From: Planctomycetaceae bacterium
GTDB lineage: Bacteria > Planctomycetota > Planctomycetia > Pirellulales > Pirellulaceae
Reading direction: 5' to 3'
Length of the DNA: 39,173 bases
NCBI GenBank assembly: GCA_002717145.1
Contig: PBCP01000022.1
Span: 1 to 39,173 of the forward strand
The position numbers and the translations under genes are program-made. Below the pieces are notes generated by a model. The model made no database searches, had not been told where the DNA came from, and saw only the letters and a program-made list of their open reading frames with translations. Of this stretch, positions 8,441-17,556 are shown piece after piece (the stretch's first letter is position 1; each line of letters begins with the position of its first letter).

Positions 8441-9484
8441 ATGAGAAACTATCCTCGAAAACATCTGAAATCTGCCACGCAATTCTTCAGTTTCGCAGTG
8501 GTTTTGCTACAAGTCACGGCGTTGCTCGCCCAGACATCTTCGGTGAACCGGGAATTAAAACTGTATTCTGAATCAGCAGAGCTAATGGGAGTGAAATTCA
8601 GCATTGCTCTTTACGCTCCCACTGAGAAAGTGGCGCAGGATGCTTGCAGACGTGCATTCATGCGGATTTCAGAGATCGAGGGTAAATTGAGTAACTATCA
8701 GGCCGACAGTGAAATCACCCTTCTTTGTCAGGCGAAAGGAGCCGTTAAAGTAAGTGACGACTTATGGTTTGTGCTAAAAGAATCCCTCTCTTATTGGCAA
8801 ATGTCGGATGGGGCTTTTGATGTTGCGATCGGTCGGTTGACGAGATTGTGGCGACGAGCTAGACGGCAACAGGAATTTCCCGAACGGGCACGAATTCGTC
8901 AGGAATTGAGATTTGTTGGGAGTCATCAACTGGAATTAGACGATGACGCTCAAACAGTGGAAATTCTAAAGCCCGGGGTCTTGATCGATCTGGGAGCTAT
9001 TGGAAAAGGATTTGCGGCGGACGAGGCACTTCAGGTACTTCGAAATCATGGACTCGGCTCGGCAGTTATTGACGCCAGTGGTGATGTGTTATTTGGAGAT
9101 CCTCCGCCAGGAAAGGATGGTTGGCCGGCGGCGGTTGGCAGTTTTCCGCCGGGCCCCGAACCTACCTACCTAAAACCTTTGTCCAACGTAGCACTCGCGA
9201 CCAGCGGTGATGCGTTTCAGTATTTGGAGTACGACGGTATGCGTTATTCTCATATCGTGGATCCGAGAACCGGAATCCCACTCAAAGGTCGCAGTAGCGT
9301 CAGTGTCTTAGCTGCCAGTGGATTGCAGGCAGATGCACTAGCCAGTGCGGTTTCTGTGCTGGGAGCCCGAAAGGGAGTGGCGTTAATTAAAGAACTTGCT
9401 AAAACGGAAGTTTACATGGCGTATCAGCGATCGTCTGGTAGGCCGATTGAAATCTACAGTACGGTTGGATTTCCGTTAAAATAA
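8441..9484 (+). CDS. apbE: FAD:protein FMN transferase
   Basis: ApbE attaches FMN covalently to a Thr/Ser of target flavoproteins using FAD and Mg2+ outside the cytoplasm. The 347 aa protein has a hydrophobic N-terminal segment (about 14-30, ending near LLAQ) and the expected motifs in order: IDLGAIGKGFAAD (182-194), DASGD (211-215), TSGD (254-257), SHIVDPRTG (270-278) and QADALASA (296-303). Length fits the family. No typical target (Nqr/Rnf subunit or FMN_bind protein) is in the window, so its substrate is elsewhere. A sulfatase and a Dabb protein follow on the same strand. Confidence 0.94.
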   Translation: MRNYPRKHLKSATQFFSFAVVLLQVTALLAQTSSVNRELKLYSESAELMGVKFSIALYAPTEKVAQDACRRAFMRISEIEGKLSNYQADSEITLLCQAKGAVKVSDDLWFVLKESLSYWQMSDGAFDVAIGRLTRLWRRARRQQEFPERARIRQELRFVGSHQLELDDDAQTVEILKPGVLIDLGAIGKGFAADEALQVLRNHGLGSAVIDASGDVLFGDPPPGKDGWPAAVGSFPPGPEPTYLKPLSNVALATSGDAFQYLEYDGMRYSHIVDPRTGIPLKGRSSVSVLAASGLQADALASAVSVLGARKGVALIKELAKTEVYMAYQRSSGRPIEIYSTVGFPLK

Positions 9485-9547
9485 AAAAATAAACGTTCGC
9501 CTGGCTGCACAGGTATCCAGGAGATAAGAAAAACAGAAGGATTCGAA

Positions 9548-9862
9548 ATGTCTGATAAACAAGTAGCTCATATGGTGTTTTTTACTTTGAGCGATAGTAG
9601 TGTGGAAGCAGTTCAAGACTTGATTGATGCCTGTGATAACTACCTAACCGGTCACGTTGGTACTGTGTATTACAGTGTTGGAGCTCGCGGACCGGAATTT
9701 GCTCGTGAAGTTAACAATCAGTCCTATCATGTTGGGTTACATGTCGTGTTTGAAAATAAGGCTGCTCATGATCAGTATCAGACACATGAACGCCATCTTG
9801 CGTTTATCGCTGAAAACAAAGACAACTGGGCAGCCGTGGATATTTTTGATACCTACGTGTAA
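9548..9862 (+). CDS. Dabb (stress-responsive A/B barrel) domain protein
   Basis: A 104 aa cytoplasmic protein with the dimeric alpha/beta-barrel pattern of the Dabb family (PF07876): VAHMVFFTLSDSS at the N-terminus, GARGPEF at about 46-52, a YHVGLHVVFENKAAHDQYQ strand-helix at about 60-78, and a C-terminal H..F....K..W....V.D pattern. Function within the family ranges from stress proteins to polyketide cyclases, so no reaction is assigned. AGAAGGA precedes the ATG. It lies 63 bp after apbE and about 60 bp before the sulfatase, possibly one transcript. Confidence 0.88.
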   Translation: MSDKQVAHMVFFTLSDSSVEAVQDLIDACDNYLTGHVGTVYYSVGARGPEFAREVNNQSYHVGLHVVFENKAAHDQYQTHERHLAFIAENKDNWAAVDIFDTYV

Positions 9863-9921
9863 GCCGGATCACGGTAACGATACGGGGCGAGTTTAGAGCA
9901 TTGCATTGAAAGGCAGAAGTG

Positions 9922-11625
9922 ATGCAGAATTGGTGGCGATTGATTTGGGCGTTACTGGTGGCAGCCACGGTGTTGAACAACGGCATAACAGTCGCGGCTC
10001 GCCCCCATATCGTGCTCGTCATGGCGGACGATATGGGATATACCGATATCGGGTGTTATGGCAGCGAAATTGATACTCCGGAATTAGATAAGCTTGCATC
10101 CAATGGAGTCAGATTCACTCAGTTTTACAACACTTCGCGGTGCTGTCCGACAAGGGCGGCTCTTTTGACCGGACTTTACTCGCATCAAGCCGGGATTGGT
10201 CTAATGACTGGTGACCAGGGGTACGATGCGTACCGTGGTGATCTAAATACGAAGTGTGTCACATTAGCCGAGGTGTTAGGCAAGTCGGGGTATAGCACCT
10301 ATATGTCTGGCAAGTGGCATGTGACAAAACACGTTCGCCCAGAGGGACCGAATCATAATTGGCCGTTGCAGCGAGGCTTTGACAGATTCTACGGAACCAT
10401 CATTGGCGCCGGTAGCTTTTGGGATCCGGCCACTCTCTGTCGGGACAACAATTTCATCACACCGGTTAACGACAGCGAATATCAACCTAAAACGTATTAC
10501 TATACGGATGCGATTAGTGACAATGCCGTCACCTACATCGATGAGCACTTCCAAACTAATCAGGATCGCCCTTTTTTCCTTTATGTATCGTATACCAGCG
10601 CTCACTGGCCGATGCACGCCTTCGAGAAGGACATCAAAAAGTATGAAGGCGTCTATGATGATGGTTATGCTCCCATTCGTGAAAAGCGATATGCCAAAGC
10701 CAAAAAACTGGGAGTCATTGAGGAACACTGGGGCATGAGCCAAGGTGCTATGGACTGGCAGAAATTCGAACATAAGGAATGGGACATTCGCTGTATGGAA
10801 GTCTATGCTGCGATGGTTGATCGGATGGATCAGGGGATAGGAAAGATTGTTGATGAATTAAAGCGGAACGATGTTTTAGATAACACGATCTTTATCTATC
10901 TACAGGATAACGGTGGGTGTGCTGAGTATTACGGGCGTGCAGACAACTCGGACAAGAAAGGTAACTTCGATTTTAAGCCATTGGGGCCTAACGACTTTCA
11001 AACCAAAATATGGCCTCCGATGCAAACCCGTGACGGGCGTTGGGTACGTACCGGTCCGGAAACCATGCCCGGTGGCGAAGATACATTTGTTGCTTACGGT
11101 TTAGGCTGGGCCAATGCTTCCAATACTCCTTTTAGAGGCTACAAACATGATGGGTACGAAGGAGGTATTAGCACTCCCTTTATTGTCCATTGGCCGGCAG
11201 GGATCGAGAAAAAGATGAAAGGGGGATTGGCTCACACTCCTTCACATTTGATTGACCTGATGCCCACATTTGTCGAAGCAGCAGGGGCGGATTACCCTAC
11301 TACCTTTCATGATGGGCAGGAGATTCAACCAATGGAGGGAGTCAGTCTTATTCCGGCATTAGCAGGTGATGAGGTGAATCGCGAGTCGGCAATAGGATTT
11401 GAGCATCATGGGAATCTGGCCTTGAGAGACGGGCAGTATAAGATCGTTTCTGCTTACCGACGTGATCAGCCTACAAAGTGGGAACTGTACGATATGCAAA
11501 AGGATCGTACGGAATTGCATGATTTATCAAATGACCTGCCTGAGAAAAAGCAGGAATTGATCGAAAAATGGCAGGCCTGGGCAGATCGTGTTGGTGTACA
11601 ACCCTGGCCGATCCGACGTAAGTAA
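9922..11625 (+). CDS. Exported sulfatase (S1 / arylsulfatase family)
   Basis: This 567 aa sulfatase has a Sec-type signal (residues 5-26), the metal-binding MADDMGYTDIG strand (D36, D37) and the activation motif C-C-P-T-R (74-78) within TSRCCPTRAALLTG. C74 must be oxidised to formylglycine. GKWH, the later FLYVSYTSAHWPMH and YLQDNGG segments complete the alkaline-phosphatase-fold active site. It should desulfate a sulfated glycan or small ester in the periplasm or outside. The frame opens one codon earlier at GTG 9919, but ATG 9922 is preferred. No formylglycine-generating enzyme or anSME is in this window. Confidence 0.95.
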   Translation: MQNWWRLIWALLVAATVLNNGITVAARPHIVLVMADDMGYTDIGCYGSEIDTPELDKLASNGVRFTQFYNTSRCCPTRAALLTGLYSHQAGIGLMTGDQGYDAYRGDLNTKCVTLAEVLGKSGYSTYMSGKWHVTKHVRPEGPNHNWPLQRGFDRFYGTIIGAGSFWDPATLCRDNNFITPVNDSEYQPKTYYYTDAISDNAVTYIDEHFQTNQDRPFFLYVSYTSAHWPMHAFEKDIKKYEGVYDDGYAPIREKRYAKAKKLGVIEEHWGMSQGAMDWQKFEHKEWDIRCMEVYAAMVDRMDQGIGKIVDELKRNDVLDNTIFIYLQDNGGCAEYYGRADNSDKKGNFDFKPLGPNDFQTKIWPPMQTRDGRWVRTGPETMPGGEDTFVAYGLGWANASNTPFRGYKHDGYEGGISTPFIVHWPAGIEKKMKGGLAHTPSHLIDLMPTFVEAAGADYPTTFHDGQEIQPMEGVSLIPALAGDEVNRESAIGFEHHGNLALRDGQYKIVSAYRRDQPTKWELYDMQKDRTELHDLSNDLPEKKQELIEKWQAWADRVGVQPWPIRRK

Positions 11626-11734
11626 GATTGCTTGCGGGGGCGTCATTCCTGCCGAATAAGTGGTTGTACGAGTGGATTCTTTCAAATCCTCAAGCGGCCG
11701 ATTTCTCTCAGTGGATGAGGAGAACGCAATAGAA

Positions 11735-13291
11735 TCATCTGGACCAGTATTGTCGATCGAGTAGTCGATAATTCACAGCTTCATGAATATGCTCTTCCTG
11801 GATTTTATCGGTTCCCGAAAGATCGGCGATGGTTCGGGCAACGCGAAGTATTTTGTCATGAGCGCGGGCAGAAAACCCCATCGTATCGACAGCCAAGAGA
11901 ATTGCCGTTTGAGCTGCTTTCGTGGTTTGACAGAATTTACGAACTTGAGGGGCTGTCATCTGAGCGTTGTAATGTGTGCGGGTGCCGCGGAATCGATCCT
12001 GTTGTGCCTGACGAGCGAGTACTACTTTGCACCTCATCTCCGCACTGGTCATGCCACGGTGATCCGTGTTTAACTGCTCAATGGGGACAGCGGGGACTTC
12101 AATTTGCAGGTCGATTCGATCGAGCATGGGACCACTGATGCGAGAGACGTATTTGTCGATATAGGATTGTTGGCACTGACAGTTGCGAGGGGGATCGTTT
12201 TTGAAGCCGCACGGACATGGGTTCATGGCGGCCAAAAGCATAAAGTCTGCCGGGAATGTGGCAGCCCCACGCGCACGGGAAATCGTGACACATTTGTCTT
12301 CCAGAGGCTGCCGTAGAACTTCGAGTGTTACCCGGCTGAATTCCGGTAATTCGTCGAGAAAGAGTACTCCGTTGTGCGACATTGAAATCTCACCGGGTAG
12401 AGGCGTTGTACCTCCTCCCACAAGCCCCGCCTGACTGATCGTATGGTGCGGCGACCTGTAAGGACGTTTGACCAATAGCGGTTGATTCGGGTGTAGCCTT
12501 CCTAAGACACTGTACACTTGACTCGTTTCGATTGATTCAACGTTGTTTAACGGAGGTAGAATAGTTGGGAAGCGTTTGGCAAGCATCGTTTTGCCGCTGC
12601 CTGGAGGCCCAATCATGAGCAAATTATGAGCGCCGGCAGCTGAAATTATTAAAGCTCGTTTGGCAAGTGACTGGCCTCGTACATCAACAAAGTCTAATTC
12701 GTAGGTGCCGTGTCGTCTCATTAGTTTTCCGGAGTTTCCGGGAGTACAATCCAGATTGATTTGTCCGTTGAGAAAGGCCGCAGCCTGGGTGAGGCTATCA
12801 ACAGCATAAATCCGGGATCCGTCAACGACCGCTGCTTCGGCGGCATTGGCAGAGGGGACGATTAATCCTTGAAGTGATGAGGCGCGATTCTGGCTGATAG
12901 CCATGCTCAGAGCGCCTCGCACTGGTCGTGTTTCACCGGCGAGAGATAATTCTCCGACGACCGCAAATTTTTCAAGTTGTTCCTGTGCGAGATATCCCAT
13001 CCCGGCTAGCATGCCGAGAGCAATGGGCAGATCAAACGAGGCAGCCTGTTTGGGAAGCTCTACCGGAGCGAGATTGATGGTGATGTGGTCATACTGTAGA
13101 CGGAATCCAGCATTTTCGATGGCGCGTTTGACTCGCTGTCCACTTTCACGGACAGCTTTGTCGGGGAGCCCCACAGTGGTGATAGATGGATTTGGATTAG
13201 GAGTATTGGGGTCAAAGACCGTGTCAACTTCAACATCAACTTGTCGGGCCTCGAGACCAACCATCGTAAAGGTTTTTAACCGAGCGAGCAT
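11735..13291 (-). CDS. comM: YifB family Mg chelatase-like AAA+ ATPase, ComM homologue
   Basis: The 518 aa protein has the ComM/YifB layout: an N-terminal ribosomal-S5-like domain (about 1-180), an AAA+ core with Walker A GPPGSGKT (228-235) and Walker B VLFLDELPEF (about 309-318), a Cys cluster (NPCPCGF ... CQC, about 355-375) and a C-terminal Mg-chelatase domain (YRLLDR). In Gammaproteobacteria ComM is a hexameric helicase promoting branch migration during natural transformation; outside that group the role is presumed to be in recombination. A hairpin covers its ribosome binding site region. It is divergent from the M24 gene. Confidence 0.96.
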   Translation of the reverse strand: MLARLKTFTMVGLEARQVDVEVDTVFDPNTPNPNPSITTVGLPDKAVRESGQRVKRAIENAGFRLQYDHITINLAPVELPKQAASFDLPIALGMLAGMGYLAQEQLEKFAVVGELSLAGETRPVRGALSMAISQNRASSLQGLIVPSANAAEAAVVDGSRIYAVDSLTQAAAFLNGQINLDCTPGNSGKLMRRHGTYELDFVDVRGQSLAKRALIISAAGAHNLLMIGPPGSGKTMLAKRFPTILPPLNNVESIETSQVYSVLGRLHPNQPLLVKRPYRSPHHTISQAGLVGGGTTPLPGEISMSHNGVLFLDELPEFSRVTLEVLRQPLEDKCVTISRARGAATFPADFMLLAAMNPCPCGFKNDPPRNCQCQQSYIDKYVSRISGPMLDRIDLQIEVPAVPIEQLNTDHRGMTSAEMRCKVVLARQAQQDRFRGTRTHYNAQMTAPQVRKFCQTTKAAQTAILLAVDTMGFSARAHDKILRVARTIADLSGTDKIQEEHIHEAVNYRLLDRQYWSR

Positions 13292-13297
13292 GATTTC

Positions 13298-13324
13298 TCT
13301 CTTGGGGTTTGTTTCCCAAAGAGA
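13298..13324 (-). promoter_or_regulatory. Hairpin overlapping the comM ribosome binding region
   Basis: Plus-strand positions 13298-13306 pair with 13315-13324 over 9 bp with a single bulged base and an 8 nt loop. On the minus strand the 3' arm ends in the purine-rich AAGAGAG that serves as the likely Shine-Dalgarno sequence about 6 nt before the comM ATG, so folding could limit initiation. Confidence 0.45.
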
Positions 13325-13528
13325 TGTATCAGAGTTTGGTGTTTCCTAATTGTAAAGTTGAACGATAATCTGGCAAACGATGGATCGTATTAACTGACAG
13401 TCTTGTGACAAAGCTACCTGCAACTGGAGAGACTTGCGGGAAGTTTGAGTTCTTGCCAGAGGAAGGCTGGCGTGACGATCGTTGATCAGCGACAATCCGT
13501 AGATTGAGGAAGTCTACTAGGAGTAATT

Positions 13529-14641
13529 ATGGGATTAACTGTAGATGGCTGTCGTCAGCGTCAGCAAAGAGTACTGCACAGTATGCAGGAAAAGAACCTA
13601 GAGCGTCTTGTGGTAAGTCGTCCCGAGCACGTTCAGTATTTGTCGGGATTTAGGCCCCATCACCTAATGGCAAGTCTTGCCTGTCTGGATGTTGCTGGCC
13701 GGCTAACATTGATTGCACCTAATCGAGTGCCGGAAAACGTAGCCGCGGACGAGATATTGACGTATGAAGCTCAGTGGCATTCGACGTTACGTCCGGAGCA
13801 ACAACAGGTTGCCGCTGAACAATTGCACTCGGTTCTCAAGGCCGGGCAGGATGTCCGAGTAGGTGTTGACGGCGCACACATCGGATTGGATACGCTGAAG
13901 GCGGCGGGTTTGGAGTCGTTACGGAAAGCGATGGATTTTGAACCTGAATTATGGCAGTTGCGGCGACGCAAAGATCCAGATGAGCTGGCCTTAATGAAAA
14001 AGGCGATCGCTTGTACAGAAGCGATGTACGTTCGAGCGCGTGAGATTATTGAGCCCGGAATACACGAATTGGATGTCTTTAATGAATTGCAGGCCGTGGC
14101 GGTTTCCACCGCAGGTGAACCCTTATCAGCTCTGTTAGGGAATGATTTTCAGTGTAATTCTCGCGGAGGCCCGCCTCGTGATAGCCGTGCGGAAGCGGGA
14201 CAACTTTATATACTGGACTTAGGGCCGTGTTATCGGGGATACTTTGCTGACAATTGCAGAACGATTTCTGTCGATCGGCAGCCTACCCAGCAACAATTAC
14301 AGGCATGGACTTTGATTCAGGAAGTTTTTGGATTGATTGAACGTGAAGTGAAGCCGGGCGTACAGGCAAAACGGATTTTCGAAGCGGTGGATCGTCTGCT
14401 TGGTGAGTTTCAACAGGGTGTTTTCCCTCACCATTTAGGACATGGAGTTGGCTTGTATCCGCATGAGGCACCTCACCTGAACCCCTACTGGGATGACGTC
14501 TTTGAAGAGGGAGATGTCTTTACGGTTGAACCCGGATTGTATGGGGATGAGTTGGCTCACGGTATGAGACTTGAAAATAATTATCGGGTAACGGCTGACA
14601 GTGTGGAGTTGTTGACCCCGTTTTCATTGGAGTTAGTGTAA
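13529..14641 (+). CDS. M24 family metallopeptidase (Xaa-Pro aminopeptidase/prolidase type)
   Basis: The 370 aa product has a creatinase/prolidase N-terminal domain (about 1-145) and a pita-bread M24 catalytic domain. The five dinuclear-metal ligands are all present: D230 (YILDLG), D241 (FADNCRT), H305 (HHLGHGVGL), E334 (TVEPG) and E349 (RLENNY). It probably cleaves Xaa-Pro bonds of short peptides in the cytoplasm; no export signal is seen. AGGAG lies before the ATG. Its stop overlaps the start of the SDR gene by one base (TAATG), indicating translational coupling. Confidence 0.94.
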   Translation: MGLTVDGCRQRQQRVLHSMQEKNLERLVVSRPEHVQYLSGFRPHHLMASLACLDVAGRLTLIAPNRVPENVAADEILTYEAQWHSTLRPEQQQVAAEQLHSVLKAGQDVRVGVDGAHIGLDTLKAAGLESLRKAMDFEPELWQLRRRKDPDELALMKKAIACTEAMYVRAREIIEPGIHELDVFNELQAVAVSTAGEPLSALLGNDFQCNSRGGPPRDSRAEAGQLYILDLGPCYRGYFADNCRTISVDRQPTQQQLQAWTLIQEVFGLIEREVKPGVQAKRIFEAVDRLLGEFQQGVFPHHLGHGVGLYPHEAPHLNPYWDDVFEEGDVFTVEPGLYGDELAHGMRLENNYRVTADSVELLTPFSLELV

Positions 14642-15456
14642 TGAGTCTATTTGACCTAAGTGGAAAGATCGCGCTCGTGACAGGCAGCGGTCGTGGAATT
14701 GGAAAAGGGTGTGCAGTGGAATTGGCTCGGGCGGGCGCCGATGTCATCATTAATGACTTAAATGATGGTTCAGATCTGCGAGCCACGGCAGAAGAGATTT
14801 GTGCGATGGGCCGACAGTGCTTCCCGATTGCAGGTGATGTGTTTTCGCAACAGGGATGTAAGGAACTATTTAGCAAAGCACTTTCGCAGGCCGGCCAGAT
14901 CGATATCCTGGTGAGCAACCCAGCCTATTCTCACCGGGCAGAATTTCTTGATTTGGAAGCGGAGCATTGGGAGCGGACGTTGCAAGGGACATTAAGTTCG
15001 GGGTTCTTTGTTAGTCAACTTGTCGCCGACCATATGGTGCAGCGCGGTGAAGGCGGGAAAATAGTTTTTATTTCGAGCGTACAGGCAGTCATGCCGATTG
15101 GTCTAAGCGTTGCCTACAATGCCGCCAAAGCCGGACTCGACCATATGATGAAGACCATTGCAGTGGAGCTGTCTTCGCACAGGATCAATGTGAATTCCAT
15201 TCAGCCCGGTTGGATCGATACGCCGCTCGAGTGGGAAACCTGGACTGAAGAGGCGATCGCTGAACAGGGGGCATTGCTGCCGTGGGGACGTCTTGGCACT
15301 CCGCAGGATATCGGGCAAGCAGCCGTATTCCTATGTTCAGAGGCCGCCGATTATGTCACCTGTGTTACGTTGCCGGTTGACGGAGCATTTCGCCATCGTG
15401 ATTGCGATGTGGGCCGAGTGGCAAATATGATGCTTGATGGCAGCGATGAACCTTAA
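14641..15456 (+). CDS. Short-chain dehydrogenase/reductase (SDR)
   Basis: A 271 aa classical SDR: cofactor motif TGSGRGIG (14-21), catalytic S146, Y159 and K163 (YNAAK). The usual NNAG motif reads SNPA (92-95), a departure also found in some divergent SDRs. An acidic residue (D39 in INDL) after the second strand suggests NAD(H) preference. It overlaps the M24 stop by one base and is followed after 54 bp by the M81 gene, so it is probably part of a three-gene operon; the substrate is unknown. Confidence 0.93.
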   Translation: MSLFDLSGKIALVTGSGRGIGKGCAVELARAGADVIINDLNDGSDLRATAEEICAMGRQCFPIAGDVFSQQGCKELFSKALSQAGQIDILVSNPAYSHRAEFLDLEAEHWERTLQGTLSSGFFVSQLVADHMVQRGEGGKIVFISSVQAVMPIGLSVAYNAAKAGLDHMMKTIAVELSSHRINVNSIQPGWIDTPLEWETWTEEAIAEQGALLPWGRLGTPQDIGQAAVFLCSEAADYVTCVTLPVDGAFRHRDCDVGRVANMMLDGSDEP

Positions 15457-15510
15457 TCGGCTTTAGCCCGTTTTAGTGAATTTGCAGTTTTCGCGGAGGT
15501 TAAACGATTT

Positions 15511-17016
15511 ATGCCCTACCATATCGCAGTCGGCGCTCTTTTGGTTGAATGCAATCACTTCGGTGGAATTCCCACTGGTTTGGAATCGTTTAAGCGAACA
15601 CAGTATTTGGAAGGCAGCGAGCTTCTGGCTCTCCAGGAAGGTACCCTTGGCGGTTATTTCGAAGTATTGAATGGGCTGCCTGCCGATTATGAAGTTGTAC
15701 CGACTTTGGCTGCCACTGCGTGCCCCGGAGGGCTTGTGACAGACAAAGCGTACGGGCACATCAAATCGAGAATTCTGGAATCGATTCGCGACGCTATGGT
15801 CGCCGGTAAATTAGACGGAGTATTGCTGGCTCTCCACGGTTCTGCGGCATCCGAAAGTTGCTACGACCTCGAAGGTGATTTGCTGCAGGAAGTGCGGTCT
15901 TTGGTCGGGCCGACAGTTCCGGTCGTCGCAACACTCGACTTACATGCTCATATCACCGAAGACATGATTGGTAATTCGGACGTGTTGATTGCCTGGGAGA
16001 CTTATCCGCATCGTGACGCCAGAGAAACAGGTATGCGAGGTGCGCAGGCGATCGTCGACATTCTTTCCGGTCAATTATCTCCCGCCATGGCTATGGGGAT
16101 TGCACCGGTCTTAGTCGGAGCCATCAACGGGACGACTGAAGGGGGCGGGCCATTTGCGGAAACGATGAATCTGGCTAAACGACTGGAGCTGCGTGAAGAT
16201 GTTTATTCAACGAGTGCCTTTTTGGTGCACCCTTACCTGGACGCTCCGGCAATGGGAGGCGGCGGACTCGTTGTCACAAATGGAGATCAGCTCCTGGCCG
16301 ATCAACTGGCGCGAGAGATCGCGGAATTCTACTGGCAGCAACGATTCGACCTGGAGCCTGAGTTGTTTGAAATTGACCAAGCCATTCAGTTTGGCCTGGC
16401 TAACGACGGCCCTGTGGTGCTGGTTGAGACAGCCGACTGCTGCGGTGGAGGGGCGGCTGGCGATAGCGTCCAGTTGTTGCCTTCGCTGATTGATTTGGGG
16501 GACGACGTTCCGTCAGTGATTCCCGTGGTGGATCAGGCAGCCGCCGCTCAGTGTCATGCCGCCGGTAAAGGATCGATTGTTACGCTCCAACTAGGCCATC
16601 AGCATGACATTCAGTGGGGAGCACCTGTTCAATTGGAAGTCGAAATAGTCAGGCTGACCGATGGTTGTTTTACTTATGAAGGTGGTATTTGGGATGGCTG
16701 CGAAGGGCACATGGGGCCGTCTGCAGTGGTTAAAGTAGCCGGAGTGTTTATCTGTATTGCTTCTTTCCCCACGTATGAATGGTGTGGAGAGCAATATCCT
16801 TCCCTCGGTATCGATGTTGCTGCGATGAAGTTTATTGTTGCCAAAAACCCAATGAATTACCTTATGGCATTTGAACATTGCAGTCAGTTGTTTTTAGTAC
16901 TTGATACCCGAGGACCAACACCAGCGTCATGCAGGCATCTCCCCTATTCCCAGACTGTCCGCCCTGCCTTTCCCTGGGATCCGCATCTGGATGATCCAGT
17001 TCGCATTCTGAACTGA
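15511..17016 (+). CDS. M81 family metallopeptidase (MlrC-like)
   Basis: The 501 aa protein matches the two-part M81/MlrC family (PF07364 plus PF07171). The start is VGALLVECNHF; the probable zinc site is D143 and H145 (TLDLHAH) with H167 (ETYPHRDARETG). VLLALHGSA (104-112) is typical. The C-terminal half carries VETADCCGGGAAGDS and ends with RPAFPWDP. Family founder MlrC opens linearised microcystin peptides, but most members have unknown substrates. GCGGAGG precedes the ATG. It ends 15 bp from the convergent FHA gene. Confidence 0.92.
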   Translation: MPYHIAVGALLVECNHFGGIPTGLESFKRTQYLEGSELLALQEGTLGGYFEVLNGLPADYEVVPTLAATACPGGLVTDKAYGHIKSRILESIRDAMVAGKLDGVLLALHGSAASESCYDLEGDLLQEVRSLVGPTVPVVATLDLHAHITEDMIGNSDVLIAWETYPHRDARETGMRGAQAIVDILSGQLSPAMAMGIAPVLVGAINGTTEGGGPFAETMNLAKRLELREDVYSTSAFLVHPYLDAPAMGGGGLVVTNGDQLLADQLAREIAEFYWQQRFDLEPELFEIDQAIQFGLANDGPVVLVETADCCGGGAAGDSVQLLPSLIDLGDDVPSVIPVVDQAAAAQCHAAGKGSIVTLQLGHQHDIQWGAPVQLEVEIVRLTDGCFTYEGGIWDGCEGHMGPSAVVKVAGVFICIASFPTYEWCGEQYPSLGIDVAAMKFIVAKNPMNYLMAFEHCSQLFLVLDTRGPTPASCRHLPYSQTVRPAFPWDPHLDDPVRILN

Positions 17017-17031
17017 CGGAGGATAGCTATC

Positions 17032-17499
17032 TCAGAGTGGTTTATTTGGGTCTTTGATCTGCCCAGCCGCATTATTGCTTGGGTCATAGCGACGGGAGGT
17101 ATCCGGTTTTCGTCTCCGATCAAGTCCGGCGCGGTCAAGCAGGCTTTGGCCGAGGATGGTTCTCAGGCCGTCGTCATCGGAAGGCGGCGGCCCGGTGGCA
17201 CCGAGATCAGCCGGGTCGTATTCGACGGTGTATTGGTGTTTTGCGAACTGAATTACACAACCGGGATCGAGTCGTTTAATCGTGATACGTTGGTTGTGCA
17301 CTCGAGTGCCATTCCGGCTGTTCAAGTCGCGGGCAAACCAATACCCTTCGTTGACATAGAGTTGGCAATGATGAGCAGAGACGTTCTTAAAACGTAAAAC
17401 AATGTCACAGCTCTCCCGTCTGCCGACGAGAAGTTTGTCATGTAACAGCGGAATAGTGTCTCCACCTCCGACTGGTTCGAGCTTGCCGTACTTACTCAT
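17032..17499 (-). CDS. FHA domain protein
   Basis: A 155 aa protein consisting of one forkhead-associated phosphothreonine-binding domain and a basic, Asp/Arg-rich tail. FHA landmarks are present: GRRES (26-30), SAHHC (41-45) and NSRNGT (60-65). It probably reads Ser/Thr-kinase phosphorylation, which is abundant in planctomycetes, and has no export signal. The frame extends to 17556, but the family-like segment begins with MSKYGKLEPVGGGDTIPLL, so ATG at 17499 is chosen; there is no Shine-Dalgarno support for any start. Confidence 0.88.
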   Translation of the reverse strand: MSKYGKLEPVGGGDTIPLLHDKLLVGRRESCDIVLRFKNVSAHHCQLYVNEGYWFARDLNSRNGTRVHNQRITIKRLDPGCVIQFAKHQYTVEYDPADLGATGPPPSDDDGLRTILGQSLLDRAGLDRRRKPDTSRRYDPSNNAAGQIKDPNKPL

Positions 17500-17556
17500 G
17501 GATTGTTCTAACTCGTTGCTCGGATCAAACTTGTGGACTACCCATTGGAGCATCAA

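Noticed and set aside
10276..10773. 165-codon open frame on the minus strand
   Set aside because: Antisense to a sulfatase with intact active-site motifs; composition is typical of a shadow frame.
12903..13349. 148-codon frame on the plus strand opposite comM
   Set aside because: Fully overlaps the S5-like domain of comM; Ser/Arg-rich translation without family features.
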